A stretch of 44,595 nt of DNA from Terriglobia bacterium (GCA_020073285.1 JAIQFM010000008.1:1-44595), one strand, 5' to 3'. Shown: positions 7,428 to 15,563, numbered from the stretch's first letter. The notes: generated from the letters alone by a model not told the origin. Made by a program: numbers and translations.

Positions 7428-9656
7428 CTAGTGGCTTTCCCCATCCCCCGGCCGAAAATCCGGCGTATCCACTCTGGCGGCGGCGTTGCGCGGCATGCCG
7501 GGCGGCGGAGTGAAGCCTTCCTGGTCACGTCCCTTGAGCGCGACCTTCATGAAATCAATCCAGATGGGCAGCGCGGCCAGCGCCCCGGTTTCCTTTTTTC
7601 CCAGGGATTTCTTTTCGTCGTAGCCGATCCACACGCCGCAGGTGATCGAGGGCGAGAAGCCCACGAACCAGGCGTCGGTGAAGTCGTTGGTGGTGCCGGT
7701 CTTTCCGGCCAGCGGATGGTTGAGCTTGCTCGCCTGGAACGCGGTGCCGTGCAGCACCACCTCGCGCAGCAGCGAGGTCATGATGCGCGCCGTCCGCGGG
7801 CTGATGACGTCCTTCACGTCCGGATAATTTTCCTCCATGATTCGCCCATCGTAGTCCGCCACCTTGCGAATGTATCGTGGTACGACGCGAACGCCGTCGT
7901 TGGGAAACGTGGTGAACCCCGAAACCTGCTCCATCAGCGTCAGGTCGGCCGCGCCCAGGGCGAGCGGCAGCACCGGCGGCAGCGGCGAGGTAATGCCGAA
8001 CTTGCGCGTGTACTCGATGACCTTGTGGATGCCCACCTTCGCCGCCGTCTTCAGCGCCGGGATGTTGCGCGACTGCGCGATCGCCCGCCGCAGCGTGATG
8101 TTGCCCTCGAACTTGCCGTCGTAATTGTGCGGCGAGTAAGCGCCGGAAGCGGTCATGAACGTCACCGGCGCGTCCAGGATGATGTCGTCGGGTGTGGCGC
8201 CGTCGTCAATCGCCGCCGTGTACACGTACGGTTTGAACGAGGAGCCCACTTGCCGCATCGCTTGCGTGGCGCGGTTGAACTTTGACTCATCGTAATCGCG
8301 CCCGCCGACCATGGCCTTGATATCGCCGGTGGCATTGTCAATCGCCAGCAGCGCGCCCTGCGTGCCCGAATCCTGTTCCAGCGAAACCTTCGCCATGCCG
8401 GTTTCGGCGAGCGACAACGCCTTCACGTATACGATGTCGCCGCGGGAGAGAATCTCCTCCGGCGACTTGTGCGCCGTCCACGCCATGTCGGCAGGCGCGA
8501 TCGTGGCGGTGTAGCGCCCGAACTTCACGGTTGCGTACGACCGCGTGAGCGTGGTGACCAACGCATGCACGTAGCCGCCCGGCGCCAGAGGCTCGTCCCA
8601 GTCCGCGTGCTGGTACTTATCGATGTCCAGCCCGGCGGCGACCATGTTGGGCAGGTTCCCCTTCCAGCCGTGGCGGCGTTCATAGGCGGCCAGGCCGTCC
8701 AGGACCGCTTTGTTCGCCGCCTCCTGCATTTCCTTGTTCAGCGTGGTGTACACCCGCAATCCGCCCTGGTGGACCTCGTCGGCGCCGTACTTCCTCTCCA
8801 GGTAGCGCCGGACTTCCTCGACGAAATACGGCGCCAGCGAATTCGGGTCGCTTTGAAGGCGCAACAGTACCGGCATGGACTTGGCGCGTGCCGCCTGCTC
8901 GGCGGTGATCTTGCCGTCTTCCAGCATGGCGTTGATCACCAGGTTGCGCCGCCGTGCCGAGCGCTCCGGGTTATTCAGAGGCGAGTAGTAATTCGGCGCT
9001 TTCGGGAGTCCGGCGAGCAGCGCCGCTTCGTCCAGCGTCAGGTCCTTGGCATGTTTGCTGAAATAAAGCTGCGAGCCGGCTTCGAACCCGTACGCCCCGT
9101 GCCCAAGAAAAATCTGGTTGGCATACATGGTGAAGATCTGCGGCTTGGTAAACCGCCGCTCGATCTGGATGGCCAGCATGATCTCCTGGATCTTGCGGTG
9201 GAAACTGCGCTCCGGCGTCAGGAACAGGTTGCGCGAAAGCTGCATGGTGAGCGTGGAGGCGCCCTGCGCTTTCTGCCCGAGCGCGAGGTCTTTGTAGGCG
9301 GCGCCCAGGATGCGCCAGAAATTCACGCCCCAGTGCCTTTCGAAATCCTTGTCCTCGACCGAGATGATGGCGTCGCGCAGCACCTTGGGGAACTGTTCGT
9401 AGCCGACCACGATGCGCCGCTGCAGTGCGAAGGAGCCAATGACGCGGCCCTGGTCGTCATACAGTTCGGTGATGGTCGAGGGATGATAGCGCTGCAGCTC
9501 GCCGACCTCGGGCAGGTCGGTGGAGTAGACCAGCAGCAGCCCGCCGAAAGCGCCGATCAGCGCGGAGGCCACCACCAGCAGGGCGAACACCACGCGTCCT
9601 ACCAGCTTGGTCCCGGCGACCTCGACCGGCGGTAGCTGGTCATAAATCCGCTTCAT
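7428..9656 (-). CDS. Class A penicillin-binding protein (PBP1A-like glycosyltransferase/transpeptidase)
   Basis: A 742-residue bifunctional peptidoglycan synthase. After a cytoplasmic N-terminus and a membrane helix at about 21-44, the GT51 glycosyltransferase domain carries the catalytic Glu101 in SVEDKDFERHWG and the motif GASTLTMQLSRNLFL at 132-146. The transpeptidase has Ser472 and Lys475 (GSSFKP), SRN at 529-531 and KTGTT at 652-656, so the penicillin-sensitive site is complete. The C-terminal tail is Pro- and Gly-rich (TPPPGMPRN). The domain between (about 360-430) resembles the OB-like insert of PBP1A proteins. It builds glycan strands and cross-links them in the periplasm, anchored in the inner membrane. 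Confidence 0.96.
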   Translation of the reverse strand: MKRIYDQLPPVEVAGTKLVGRVVFALLVVASALIGAFGGLLLVYSTDLPEVGELQRYHPSTITELYDDQGRVIGSFALQRRIVVGYEQFPKVLRDAIISVEDKDFERHWGVNFWRILGAAYKDLALGQKAQGASTLTMQLSRNLFLTPERSFHRKIQEIMLAIQIERRFTKPQIFTMYANQIFLGHGAYGFEAGSQLYFSKHAKDLTLDEAALLAGLPKAPNYYSPLNNPERSARRRNLVINAMLEDGKITAEQAARAKSMPVLLRLQSDPNSLAPYFVEEVRRYLERKYGADEVHQGGLRVYTTLNKEMQEAANKAVLDGLAAYERRHGWKGNLPNMVAAGLDIDKYQHADWDEPLAPGGYVHALVTTLTRSYATVKFGRYTATIAPADMAWTAHKSPEEILSRGDIVYVKALSLAETGMAKVSLEQDSGTQGALLAIDNATGDIKAMVGGRDYDESKFNRATQAMRQVGSSFKPYVYTAAIDDGATPDDIILDAPVTFMTASGAYSPHNYDGKFEGNITLRRAIAQSRNIPALKTAAKVGIHKVIEYTRKFGITSPLPPVLPLALGAADLTLMEQVSGFTTFPNDGVRVVPRYIRKVADYDGRIMEENYPDVKDVISPRTARIMTSLLREVVLHGTAFQASKLNHPLAGKTGTTNDFTDAWFVGFSPSITCGVWIGYDEKKSLGKKETGALAALPIWIDFMKVALKGRDQEGFTPPPGMPRNAAARVDTPDFRPGDGESH

Positions 9657-9711
9657 GGAAATTCAACGGGGACGCGCACAGAATAGCACGGCTGCAACAG
9701 GGAGGATGACG

Positions 9712-9894
9712 CTAGGCCAGAGGCACGATGTCGACCTGCCGCGCCGCATCTTCGAGCCCTCCTCCCCGGAGGATCAGCTTGCCGTTGAAAAAGACGGGGC
9801 ACAGACGAAAGGACGCACCGTGCACACACACCAACGGGTACACGGCTTTCATGCAGGTATTGCAGTCACCATCTCGCTTCGTTTTCATGTTCAT
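9712..9894 (-). CDS. 60-residue Cys-rich protein, coupled to upstream receiver-like gene
   Basis: Not recognised. The 60-residue product starts MNMKTKRDGDCNTC and has four cysteines (11, 14, 23 and 32) in a C-x2-C ... C-x8-C pattern that could bind zinc or another metal. Its ATG overlaps the TGA of the preceding gene in an ATGA arrangement at 9891-9894, a sign of translational coupling and the main reason to believe it is real. It has no signal peptide or membrane helix. A short uncharacterised zinc-ribbon-like protein is the best description. Confidence 0.6.
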   Translation of the reverse strand: MNMKTKRDGDCNTCMKAVYPLVCVHGASFRLCPVFFNGKLILRGGGLEDAARQVDIVPLA

Positions 9895-10481
9895 CCCGCG
9901 ACTTCCCCGGCGGCCTCGGCCTGCCTCACGGCATCGCCAAACGAAAAGCTCACTGGCGCCTCCGGCAACGACGTGATCGGCTGAGCCAACTCCTGCGGGG
10001 CCTGCGGCATGGGCGCCGGTTTGACCGCCCGCGCCAATGACATCCTCCAGGTCGCCTCCAGGAACCCGCCGCGCTGCGGCAAAGCCTCGCAAGCGGTGGC
10101 CATGAGCTGGCGCAAAATCTCTTCATAGCGCTTGGGAGCTTCGTCGTCGGCGAGCTCGTTGGCCGACGGCGACGCGGCCAGATATTCCGGCTTCCCGACC
10201 AGGAACGCGATCAGTTGTTCCGGACTCTCGGCCTTCATGTCCCGGCACAGCTCTTCGGCGGCGCCGTTTTCATGGCGCAGGTCAAACAGAACCAGATCAT
10301 AGGTGTCCGGGTGCCACAGCATGCGCGCGTCGCCGATGTGATTAGCGCAGACAACATCCAACCCGTGCTTTCGCAGGACATTGACGCGCATGTTGTTCCG
10401 GGGACTGCGGGTTACCACCATCAGGACTTGCTTTTTGGCGGCGGACAGGTTGGCTGCTCGTACCGCAGGCGGTCGCTTCAT
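9891..10481 (-). CDS. Receiver-like protein with incomplete phosphorylation site
   Basis: A 196-residue protein whose first 125 residues follow the receiver fold: beta strand VLMVVTRSP near 20, YDLVLFDLRHENG with a possible phospho-acceptor Asp67, and FLVGKPEYL with Lys97. The acidic pair that normally follows the first strand is absent (VTRSP instead of DD), so metal-dependent phosphorylation is doubtful. The C-terminal 70 residues are Pro/Ala-rich and look disordered, with no DNA-binding domain. It is co-transcribed with the small Cys-rich gene, which overlaps its stop codon. A signalling or partner-binding role is inferred only from the fold. Confidence 0.75.
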   Translation of the reverse strand: MKRPPAVRAANLSAAKKQVLMVVTRSPRNNMRVNVLRKHGLDVVCANHIGDARMLWHPDTYDLVLFDLRHENGAAEELCRDMKAESPEQLIAFLVGKPEYLAASPSANELADDEAPKRYEEILRQLMATACEALPQRGGFLEATWRMSLARAVKPAPMPQAPQELAQPITSLPEAPVSFSFGDAVRQAEAAGEVAG

Positions 10482-10684
10482 AGACTCACTCCTGTATCGC
10501 TCGGGCTGGCCGGTTGGCGCGCTTATTGTGCGGACGTGGAACTCTGTCTCGGGATGAAAGCCGCTTAACGGCGAAGACGCAAGGAGGGGATCCGGTGTGT
10601 CTTCGGCTCAAGTGCTGTCTTCATTGTACGCGAAGTGCAGCCAATCCTAACCTTAATTCACGCCGACGTAAGCCAAATCAGGAA

Positions 10685-10711
10685 GAAAAAACCCGGCCGC
10701 GTTCGGCCGGG
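10685..10711 (-). terminator. Rho-independent terminator of the S41-family gene
   Basis: On the minus strand an 8-bp perfect stem CCCGGCCG / CGGCCGGG with loop AACG is followed directly by six T residues. It lies about 24 bases after the stop codon at 10735. It is the clearest intrinsic terminator in the window. Confidence 0.88.
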
Positions 10712-10734
10712 CTTCACCATGCGGAGGATCGATT

Positions 10735-11970
10735 CTATTTGCCCGCGCTGGCTACTTTCGCGTCGTGGCTCTTCAGCACCTCGATGGCACGCTTGAGTTG
10801 CTCGTCGTTCTGCAGAGTGCGCTGCTTTTTGGCTTGGTCGGGTGGCGCGGGGTTGTCTTCGTCATCCGGCAGCACGAAGTCGTCGTTGTTGTCGGCCACC
10901 AGGATGTTGGGTGTGATCGCCGTGTCCTGGATCGCCTTGCCGTTGGGCGTGTAGTACTTGGCAACCGACAGAATCAGCGCCGAGCCGTCAGGTATCTCGA
11001 TTACCTTCTGCACCGAACCCACGCCGAAGGTCTTGTCGCCGAGCACGTCGCCGCGCGCATTTTCAAGGATGGCGGCAGCCGCAACCTCCGCCGGCCCCGC
11101 GGTTCCGCGGTTCACCATCACCACCAGTGGCAACCCGGTGACCACCTGATTCAGGTCGGCGTTAAACGTCTCGCGCGGATAGCGCTGTCCCTGGAGGGAC
11201 GTAATAACGCCGTGGTTCAGGAACAGGTTGGCGGTCGCGATGCCTTCCTGCATGTCGCCCTCGGCGCAGTCGCGCAGGTCGAGAATGATCTTCTTTGCCC
11301 CCTTCTGCTGGTCTGCCTTGAGCTTGTTCGAAATCTCCTGCGCCTTGCCCTTGTTGAACGCGTCCACCTTGATGTAGATGATCCCGTCCTCCAGGCTCTT
11401 GTCGGTCACCGGCGGGATGGTGACCAGGTTGCGCGTGATCGTCACCTTCTGAGGTTCCGCCCTGCGCGCGCGCACCACCGAAACGTTGACGTTCGAACCC
11501 GGCTCGCCTGCCAGCAACGACTGGACTTCCACCAGCGACATCTCGCGCGTGGTGCGGCCCTCGATGGCCTCAAAGATGTCGCCACTCTCGATACCTGCCT
11601 TGTCGGCCGGCCCGCCGGGGATGACCGAGATCACCGCGGCATAGCCGAAGCGCTTGGAAATCGCGGCCCCGATCTGCCCCCTGGCATCGCCCTTGCGCGA
11701 ACGGTACTTCTTGTACTCGGCCGGGGTCAGGTAGCTGGAGTTTGGGTCGAGCGATTCCAGCAACCCGTGCAGTGCTCCGTCGGTGACCTGCGGGATGTTG
11801 GGCTCCTCGACGTACTCGCTGCGAATGCGCGACAGCACTTCGCTGTACACGCCCAACTGGCGATATGCTCCGTCGTTGGAGGCAGCGCGCACGCCCAGCC
11901 CGCCCGCGATCGTGAACAGCACGATTGCGATGGAAACGCTCAGAATTACCGCCTTAACCTTCTTGGACAT
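10735..11970 (-). CDS. S41/CtpA-family PDZ protein lacking the catalytic Ser-Lys pair
   Basis: A 411-residue envelope protein of the carboxy-terminal processing protease family. It has an N-terminal signal or anchor helix (about 7-30), a PDZ domain (about 98-185; ISVIPGGPADKAGIESGD) and an S41 peptidase fold (195-350). Aligned without gaps to the Prc/CtpA active site, the catalytic Ser falls on Gly292 (NRGTAGPAEV) and the catalytic Lys on Val317 (DKTFGVGSVQ). The usual NPGG loop after DLR is also changed (DLRDCAEGDM). All structural landmarks around these positions are kept, which argues against sequencing error and for a non-proteolytic binding or scaffold protein. The tail after residue 360 is acidic then basic and low in complexity. 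It ends in a strong terminator. Confidence 0.9.
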   Translation of the reverse strand: MSKKVKAVILSVSIAIVLFTIAGGLGVRAASNDGAYRQLGVYSEVLSRIRSEYVEEPNIPQVTDGALHGLLESLDPNSSYLTPAEYKKYRSRKGDARGQIGAAISKRFGYAAVISVIPGGPADKAGIESGDIFEAIEGRTTREMSLVEVQSLLAGEPGSNVNVSVVRARRAEPQKVTITRNLVTIPPVTDKSLEDGIIYIKVDAFNKGKAQEISNKLKADQQKGAKKIILDLRDCAEGDMQEGIATANLFLNHGVITSLQGQRYPRETFNADLNQVVTGLPLVVMVNRGTAGPAEVAAAAILENARGDVLGDKTFGVGSVQKVIEIPDGSALILSVAKYYTPNGKAIQDTAITPNILVADNNDDFVLPDDEDNPAPPDQAKKQRTLQNDEQLKRAIEVLKSHDAKVASAGK

Positions 11971-12118
11971 GAAACTCCGCCACCTGCGATTCGGGTGAGA
12001 TTGCTAACGAGCCGCGACAGCTCATTATACCCGTGTTTGGATGCTGGACAGGAGCGTAGAGGCGCGCTCTTTTGTCCCTGTCCTTTCGCGACCATGGGCG
12101 GCGCCGGTGCGCCGCGGT

Positions 12119-12148
12119 TTGACACTGTTTCCACGCGCCTCTTAGAAT
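12119..12148 (+). promoter_or_regulatory. Sigma-70-type promoter of tRNA-Met
   Basis: A perfect -35 hexamer TTGACA at 12119-12124 and a 5/6 -10 hexamer TAGAAT at 12143-12148, with an 18-bp spacer. Transcription would start near 12155, about 40 bases before the tRNA. This is the best promoter match I find in the window. Confidence 0.65.
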
Positions 12149-12195
12149 CGTAAGCGGCCTCCTGTTGGCGCGCCGCTGGGCGCGACTTCCTATGT

Positions 12196-12272
12196 GGCGG
12201 TGTAGCTCAGGTGGCTAGAGCGAGGGTCTCATAATCCCTAGGTCGTTGGTTCGAGTCCAACCGCCGCCACCA
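12196..12272 (+). tRNA. tRNA-Met (CAT), elongator type
   Basis: A full cloverleaf can be drawn: acceptor stem GGCGGTG / CGCCGCC, D arm GCTC / GAGC, anticodon loop CTCATAA with anticodon CAT, T arm GTTGG / CCAAC with loop TTCGAGT, discriminator A, and an encoded CCA at 12270-12272. The 5' G pairs with the acceptor C at position 72, unlike most bacterial initiator tRNAs, so this is an elongator Met tRNA (or an Ile tRNA read as CAU after lysidine change). The last anticodon-stem pair is T-T. Confidence 0.93.
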
Positions 12273-12413
12273 TCCCCAACCCCCTTTGGGATGAGAGCAG
12301 TGCCAGAATCCGGAAATGCACACAGTCTTGTGCCCCTCGAGAAATTCGCGCAAATAGGGTTGAATATGATTTCGGCGTGGTGCTAGCGGTACTGGTCCTC
12401 CGCGCGGAACGCC

Positions 12414-12785
12414 TCAGTTCGCGGCTGCGCCAAAAGTCTTGAGAATAGTCTCTAGCTGCCCCACGTTCCTGTAGTCGGAGTCGTTCTCGGTGATGAATTC
12501 GATCCCGTAGGTGTAGCCATTACGATTCCGAACGAAGCCCCTGACCCTGATTGGCTGCCCGGCGTAGGGCGGTGTGAACTCGACGGCAACCAGTTCGTCG
12601 GTAGATAGTTCGACCCCGGCAAAGACGGCCATCCCACCGCGATTCAGTTCTCTGCCGCGACCGGGCACAACGGCAACTTTCGTGGGTCGCTGGGCGATCA
12701 GGCGAACCGGGACATCGATTTTGTAGCGCTCCCATCGGCGGAGTGGCTCGTAACCTTTTTGAGGCAGAATGACTTGAATACCCAT
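12414..12785 (-). CDS. PilZ-domain protein
   Basis: A 123-residue single-domain protein. The N-terminal RRWERYKIDVPVRL gives the R-x3-R motif (Arg16, Arg20) of PilZ, and RELNRGGMAVF at 45-55 corresponds to the D-x-S-x-G-G loop, with Glu46 and Asn48 in place of Asp and Ser. YGIEF near residue 92 is another PilZ hallmark. PilZ domains bind cyclic di-GMP; the altered second motif makes binding less certain. The gene stands alone, divergent from a small hypothetical gene. Its targets (motility, polysaccharide) cannot be read from the context. Confidence 0.82.
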   Translation of the reverse strand: MGIQVILPQKGYEPLRRWERYKIDVPVRLIAQRPTKVAVVPGRGRELNRGGMAVFAGVELSTDELVAVEFTPPYAGQPIRVRGFVRNRNGYTYGIEFITENDSDYRNVGQLETILKTFGAAAN

Positions 12786-12977
12786 AACAGTTCTTTACAA
12801 TTTACGCCTTCCGAGAGGCACGGGAAGATTACGGAAGTGGCGACACTGCGAGAACCATCACGCCATATCGGCGACTCTACGCCGCGCCTCCAGATGGTGC
12901 AGTAAGGCCAAACCACCCTGCACCTGCACTAATATTGGGAATTGACGCACACTGGAAAGCGTCGTACAAAATGCTCT

Positions 12978-13250
12978 ATGTCCGGGCAGATTCCAGCGAG
13001 CATTCCTCCCCGCAGCACGGAATTTTCTTCCGCGACCCAAGCCTGTCGCCACCTGCTGCAAAACGCCCGCTCGCCGGCGGGACGATTCATTCCACTCACC
13101 GCAGCCGACGTGGATTTGCAGCTAGCCAAACGAGGATTTTTCTTGAGCCAGCGCGATGTTGAGGGATTGCTGCGCGAAATGGCCGTTGCCGGTGATGCAA
13201 TTGAGATCGACGCGGCAGCGGGGTTTCGGTGGAGCGGGCGAGTGGCATAG
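12978..13250 (+). CDS. Small hypothetical protein
   Basis: Not recognised. A possible 90-residue protein starting MSGQIPASIPPRST. The C-terminal half (LTAADVDLQLAKRGFFLSQRDVEGLLREMAVAGDAIEIDAAAGFRW) looks like a real helix-helix-strand unit, perhaps a small winged-helix fold, while the first 45 residues are low in complexity. Two longer frames overlap here on other strands and frames, but this one has the most protein-like composition. No Shine-Dalgarno sequence is clear. Confidence 0.42.
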   Translation: MSGQIPASIPPRSTEFSSATQACRHLLQNARSPAGRFIPLTAADVDLQLAKRGFFLSQRDVEGLLREMAVAGDAIEIDAAAGFRWSGRVA

Positions 13251-14045
13251 CTCTTCCCGAAGATGGAGCAAGTCCGCTTGACCAATTTGGGAATCAAAAT
13301 CGACTCCATCAACCGTTGCGGCTGCACCGCCGGATCAAAGAAGCAGTAAGATCGGCTTGGACTGGGCGTTCGGACGCGGCCTGGTCACTCATGGGGTCGG
13401 ATGACCCTTTACGCCGGTTAGATATCTGGCGTGCCTTCGCAATGAACGAGTGAGCGGCCATCCAGCGCCCGGTTTTCTCCCCATGCTGTGCGTCGGTTCT
13501 GCCCCAGCCTTTGACTGCCGCAGACCAGAAGGGGGCGGTATGGTGATCGGAGCAGCCTTCCTCCGGGTGGACGATCCGAGCCTGTTATTCATCGCCGCCT
13601 TGGTGATCCTCGCTGGCGGCATAATTGCGTACCTCTCCGACCGTGGAGCAGGACGGAAGCCCGATCACGAGCGGGAGCACCCTCGCCGCGCAGCTTAGGA
13701 AGTAATCGGTGCGCGCTGACATCCTCCTGCCCACTGCCAGGAGCGATCCTGTGCTCGCACTACCCGCCTCATACGTCACAATTGCCGCGAATTGCCCTCG
13801 TGTCCCACCTTAGAAACAAATGCTTCTGCCCGTGAACAATTTTCACCCCAGCAACGGGGCCGGCTTTTGCATAGAACCGTGAATCTGGCCTCGTAGCCCC
13901 GCAAGCTGTTCGCAACAAAACTCGGCTTCGGCAAGAACCGACATGGCTGTGCCACACTGAGCCTCTTGGCACGTTGCATGCTATTGGTTCCCAGAGAGGA
14001 TGCTTCCGCCGCAAGCAGCTCAAGAACCTTTGAGGAGGGAAACCC
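13251..14045. other. Gene-poor region, one doubtful small gene
   Basis: About 800 bases between the small hypothetical gene and the receiver gene at 14046. The only candidate is a 52-residue frame at 13540-13698. I see no RNA gene, mobile-element end or copy of the tRNA 3' end here, although the position just past a tRNA would suit a decayed insertion. Confidence 0.4.
13540..13698 (+). CDS. Possible 52-residue single-span membrane protein
   Basis: Not recognised. The frame from ATG 13540 encodes a short N-terminus, a hydrophobic helix (SLLFIAALVILAGGIIAYL) and a charged C-terminal tail rich in Arg, Lys, Glu and His. A purine-rich run GAAGGGGGCGG just upstream may serve as ribosome binding site. 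It stands alone in a gene-poor stretch, so confidence is low. Confidence 0.35.
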   Translation: MVIGAAFLRVDDPSLLFIAALVILAGGIIAYLSDRGAGRKPDHEREHPRRAA

Positions 14046-14459
14046 GTGTCTGGACGACAGCCACTTGTCCTCTGCATTGAAAACGAGTTGGGAGGATCAG
14101 GGCACAAGACGCTGCTCGAACGCCACGGCTATCAAGTGATAACGGTGACCAGCGATCGAGAAGGTTTTTCGGTGCTTAGGAAGAATCCGGTCGATGCAAT
14201 CATCGTCGATCTCGAAGCCGCGGGAATGGGCCGTGGAACCGCAGTGCGCCGTCTGAAGGACATCAAGCCTCACGTCCCCGTACTGCTGGTGCACAGTGCC
14301 GCGAGCATTCCTCCCGGCAGATTTCCGGCAGCAGACGCCGTCGTACTGAGAAACGATGCGCCCGCCCGGCTGCTAGAGGTTCTCGACTACCTGCTCAACG
14401 TTCGTTTTCCGTTCTTCGCTCGCTGGTTCGGGAATTGGAAGCACCGCGATTCCGCCTGA
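14046..14459 (+). CDS. Stand-alone receiver-like protein
   Basis: A 137-residue protein with a receiver fold and no output domain. Strand one is LVLCIENE (Glu12 as the only acidic residue of the usual pair), the phospho-acceptor would be Asp55 (AIIVDLEAAG), Ser84 takes the Thr/Ser place, and the conserved Lys is replaced by Arg102 (VVLRND). A good Shine-Dalgarno run GAGGAGGG stands 5 bases before the GTG at 14046 and decides the start. With Lys missing, phosphotransfer signalling may be altered. The C-terminal 20 residues are aromatic and basic (FPFFARWFGNWKHR), perhaps membrane-touching. Confidence 0.75.
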   Translation: MSGRQPLVLCIENELGGSGHKTLLERHGYQVITVTSDREGFSVLRKNPVDAIIVDLEAAGMGRGTAVRRLKDIKPHVPVLLVHSAASIPPGRFPAADAVVLRNDAPARLLEVLDYLLNVRFPFFARWFGNWKHRDSA

Positions 14460-14781
14460 CGCCGTGATCACTCAGGCGCGGTCAGGCGAGATGTATCCGG
14501 GATGTTCGCAGGCCGATCTTGGCCGGCACGAAGGCAGCGGCGTATGTTGGCACACCGATTGTGACGACAATCACATCATCGGTGTGACGATGTTTCTTAT
14601 GGTGTCAGCAGCTTGAGCGAATCGAGGCTCCGTGCCGCGCTTGGCAAGTTCTGTTGAGTGACACTAATCTACCCGACTTGCCACCGAACGCCGCCGGAGC
14701 CTTTTTCCTACCGCACGGCTGTGTTATTTCGTCGCGCCGCGCTATCTTCTCGGCGTACAATGACAGAAGCAGCCAAAAACT
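14460..14781. other. 322-bp intergenic region with a large dyad
   Basis: No gene is supported. The main content is the nested inverted repeat at 14551-14586. The remainder shows nothing I can name. Confidence 0.5.
14551..14586. promoter_or_regulatory. Nested palindrome containing a Crp/Fnr-type site
   Basis: Outer arms CACACCGAT (14551-14559) and ATCGGTGTG (14578-14586) are a perfect 9-base inverted repeat. Inside, TGTGA-CGACAA-TCACA (14560-14575) matches the Crp family consensus TGTGA-N6-TCACA in all ten fixed bases. It lies about 90 bases after the receiver gene and 196 before the next plus-strand start. It could be an operator or fold as an RNA hairpin; no T run follows. Confidence 0.45.
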
Positions 14782-14991
14782 ATGAAAAATACAAAGTTTG
14801 TTGTGAAAGTGAACCGTAGCGGTGCGCGCGCCCCCGAATATGTGCAGCGAATCGATCGGACTCCCATCCAGACGACAACCAATCGTAAGCTCGCACTGGC
14901 CATGGGGAGATTTACCGCCGAAGACGCTGTCAGGTCCCTCCAAAACTCCCGTTGCAGCCCGGAGCTAGTGTCCGTGCAGGTTAGTGCATAA
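14782..14991 (+). CDS. Small hypothetical protein
   Basis: Not recognised. A 69-residue basic protein starting MKNTKFVVKVNRSGARAPEYVQRIDRTP. It has a two-strand N-terminus and a C-terminal helix (RFTAEDAVRSLQNSR) that ends in a strand (ELVSVQVSA), which looks like a small compact alpha/beta domain. No signal peptide or Cys pair is present. It is separated by about 200 bases from the Crp-like dyad. Confidence 0.5.
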   Translation: MKNTKFVVKVNRSGARAPEYVQRIDRTPIQTTTNRKLALAMGRFTAEDAVRSLQNSRCSPELVSVQVSA

Positions 14992-15078
14992 ATAATTCGG
15001 ACCAGTTCAACTTGTGCGGAAGGGTGGAACAAGTCCATTCGTGCCAATCGACTTGGCGATGCAAGCTCATGCGCCGCC

Positions 15079-15543
15079 CTACAATTGCTGTGCGAGGTAG
15101 TTGGCTAGGCCCATTTCCATGATGGAATGAAGTTGGGCCTCCAGGTAGTCCGCGTGCCGCTCCTCGTCCTGAATCATCCGCTCGAACAAAGCCTTGGAGC
15201 CTTCGTCCCTGGCCTCGACGCAAGTCTTCACGGCTTCGTTGTATTGGCGAACCGCATCCTGCTCGTCTTTGAGGTTGATGTCCATTTGCTGCGGCACGTT
15301 GCCGCCGAGCTGCGGTTTTAGCCCCACCTCGATGGTGGGAGTGCTGCCGAGAAAAATAATGCGCTCGATCAGTCCCTCGGCGTGCTTCATTTCCTCGATG
15401 GCTCGCGCTTTGGTGCGGTCGCCAAGCTGCTTGTAGCCCCAGTGCTGGCACATCTCGGACTGGGTCATGTATTGAACGATGGCCGTTAACTCCGCGCTCA
15501 GGGCCGCATTCAACTGCTCGATCACCTTCTCGTTTCCACGCAT
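15079..15543 (-). CDS. bfr: Bacterioferritin
   Basis: A 154-residue four-helix iron-storage protein. All ferroxidase ligands have the standard numbering: Glu18, Glu51, His54, Glu94, Glu127 and His130. Met52, the haem ligand at the dimer interface, is also present (EEMKHAEGLIERIIFL). Length and the C-terminus (GLANYLAQQL) match the family. It oxidises Fe(II) and stores it as a mineral core in a 24-mer. A perfect 8-base dyad lies 21-42 bases before the start and overlaps a TGTAAAAT -10-like element, so transcription is probably controlled there. Confidence 0.96.
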   Translation of the reverse strand: MRGNEKVIEQLNAALSAELTAIVQYMTQSEMCQHWGYKQLGDRTKARAIEEMKHAEGLIERIIFLGSTPTIEVGLKPQLGGNVPQQMDINLKDEQDAVRQYNEAVKTCVEARDEGSKALFERMIQDEERHADYLEAQLHSIMEMGLANYLAQQL

Positions 15544-15563
15544 CGCTCGCTCCGTCGAATATG

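Noticed and set aside
8469-12153. Long plus-strand open frames at 8469-9635 and 10765-12153
   Set aside because: They lie opposite the class A PBP gene and the S41-family gene, both of which have full sets of family landmarks.
12271-12293. Terminator after tRNA-Met (CATCCC / GGGATG)
   Set aside because: Only 6 base pairs, long loop and no T run; not convincing as a terminator.
12196-15000. Genomic island inserted at tRNA-Met
   Set aside because: The stretch is gene-poor, but I see no integrase, no transposase and no second copy of the tRNA 3' end that would mark an attachment site.
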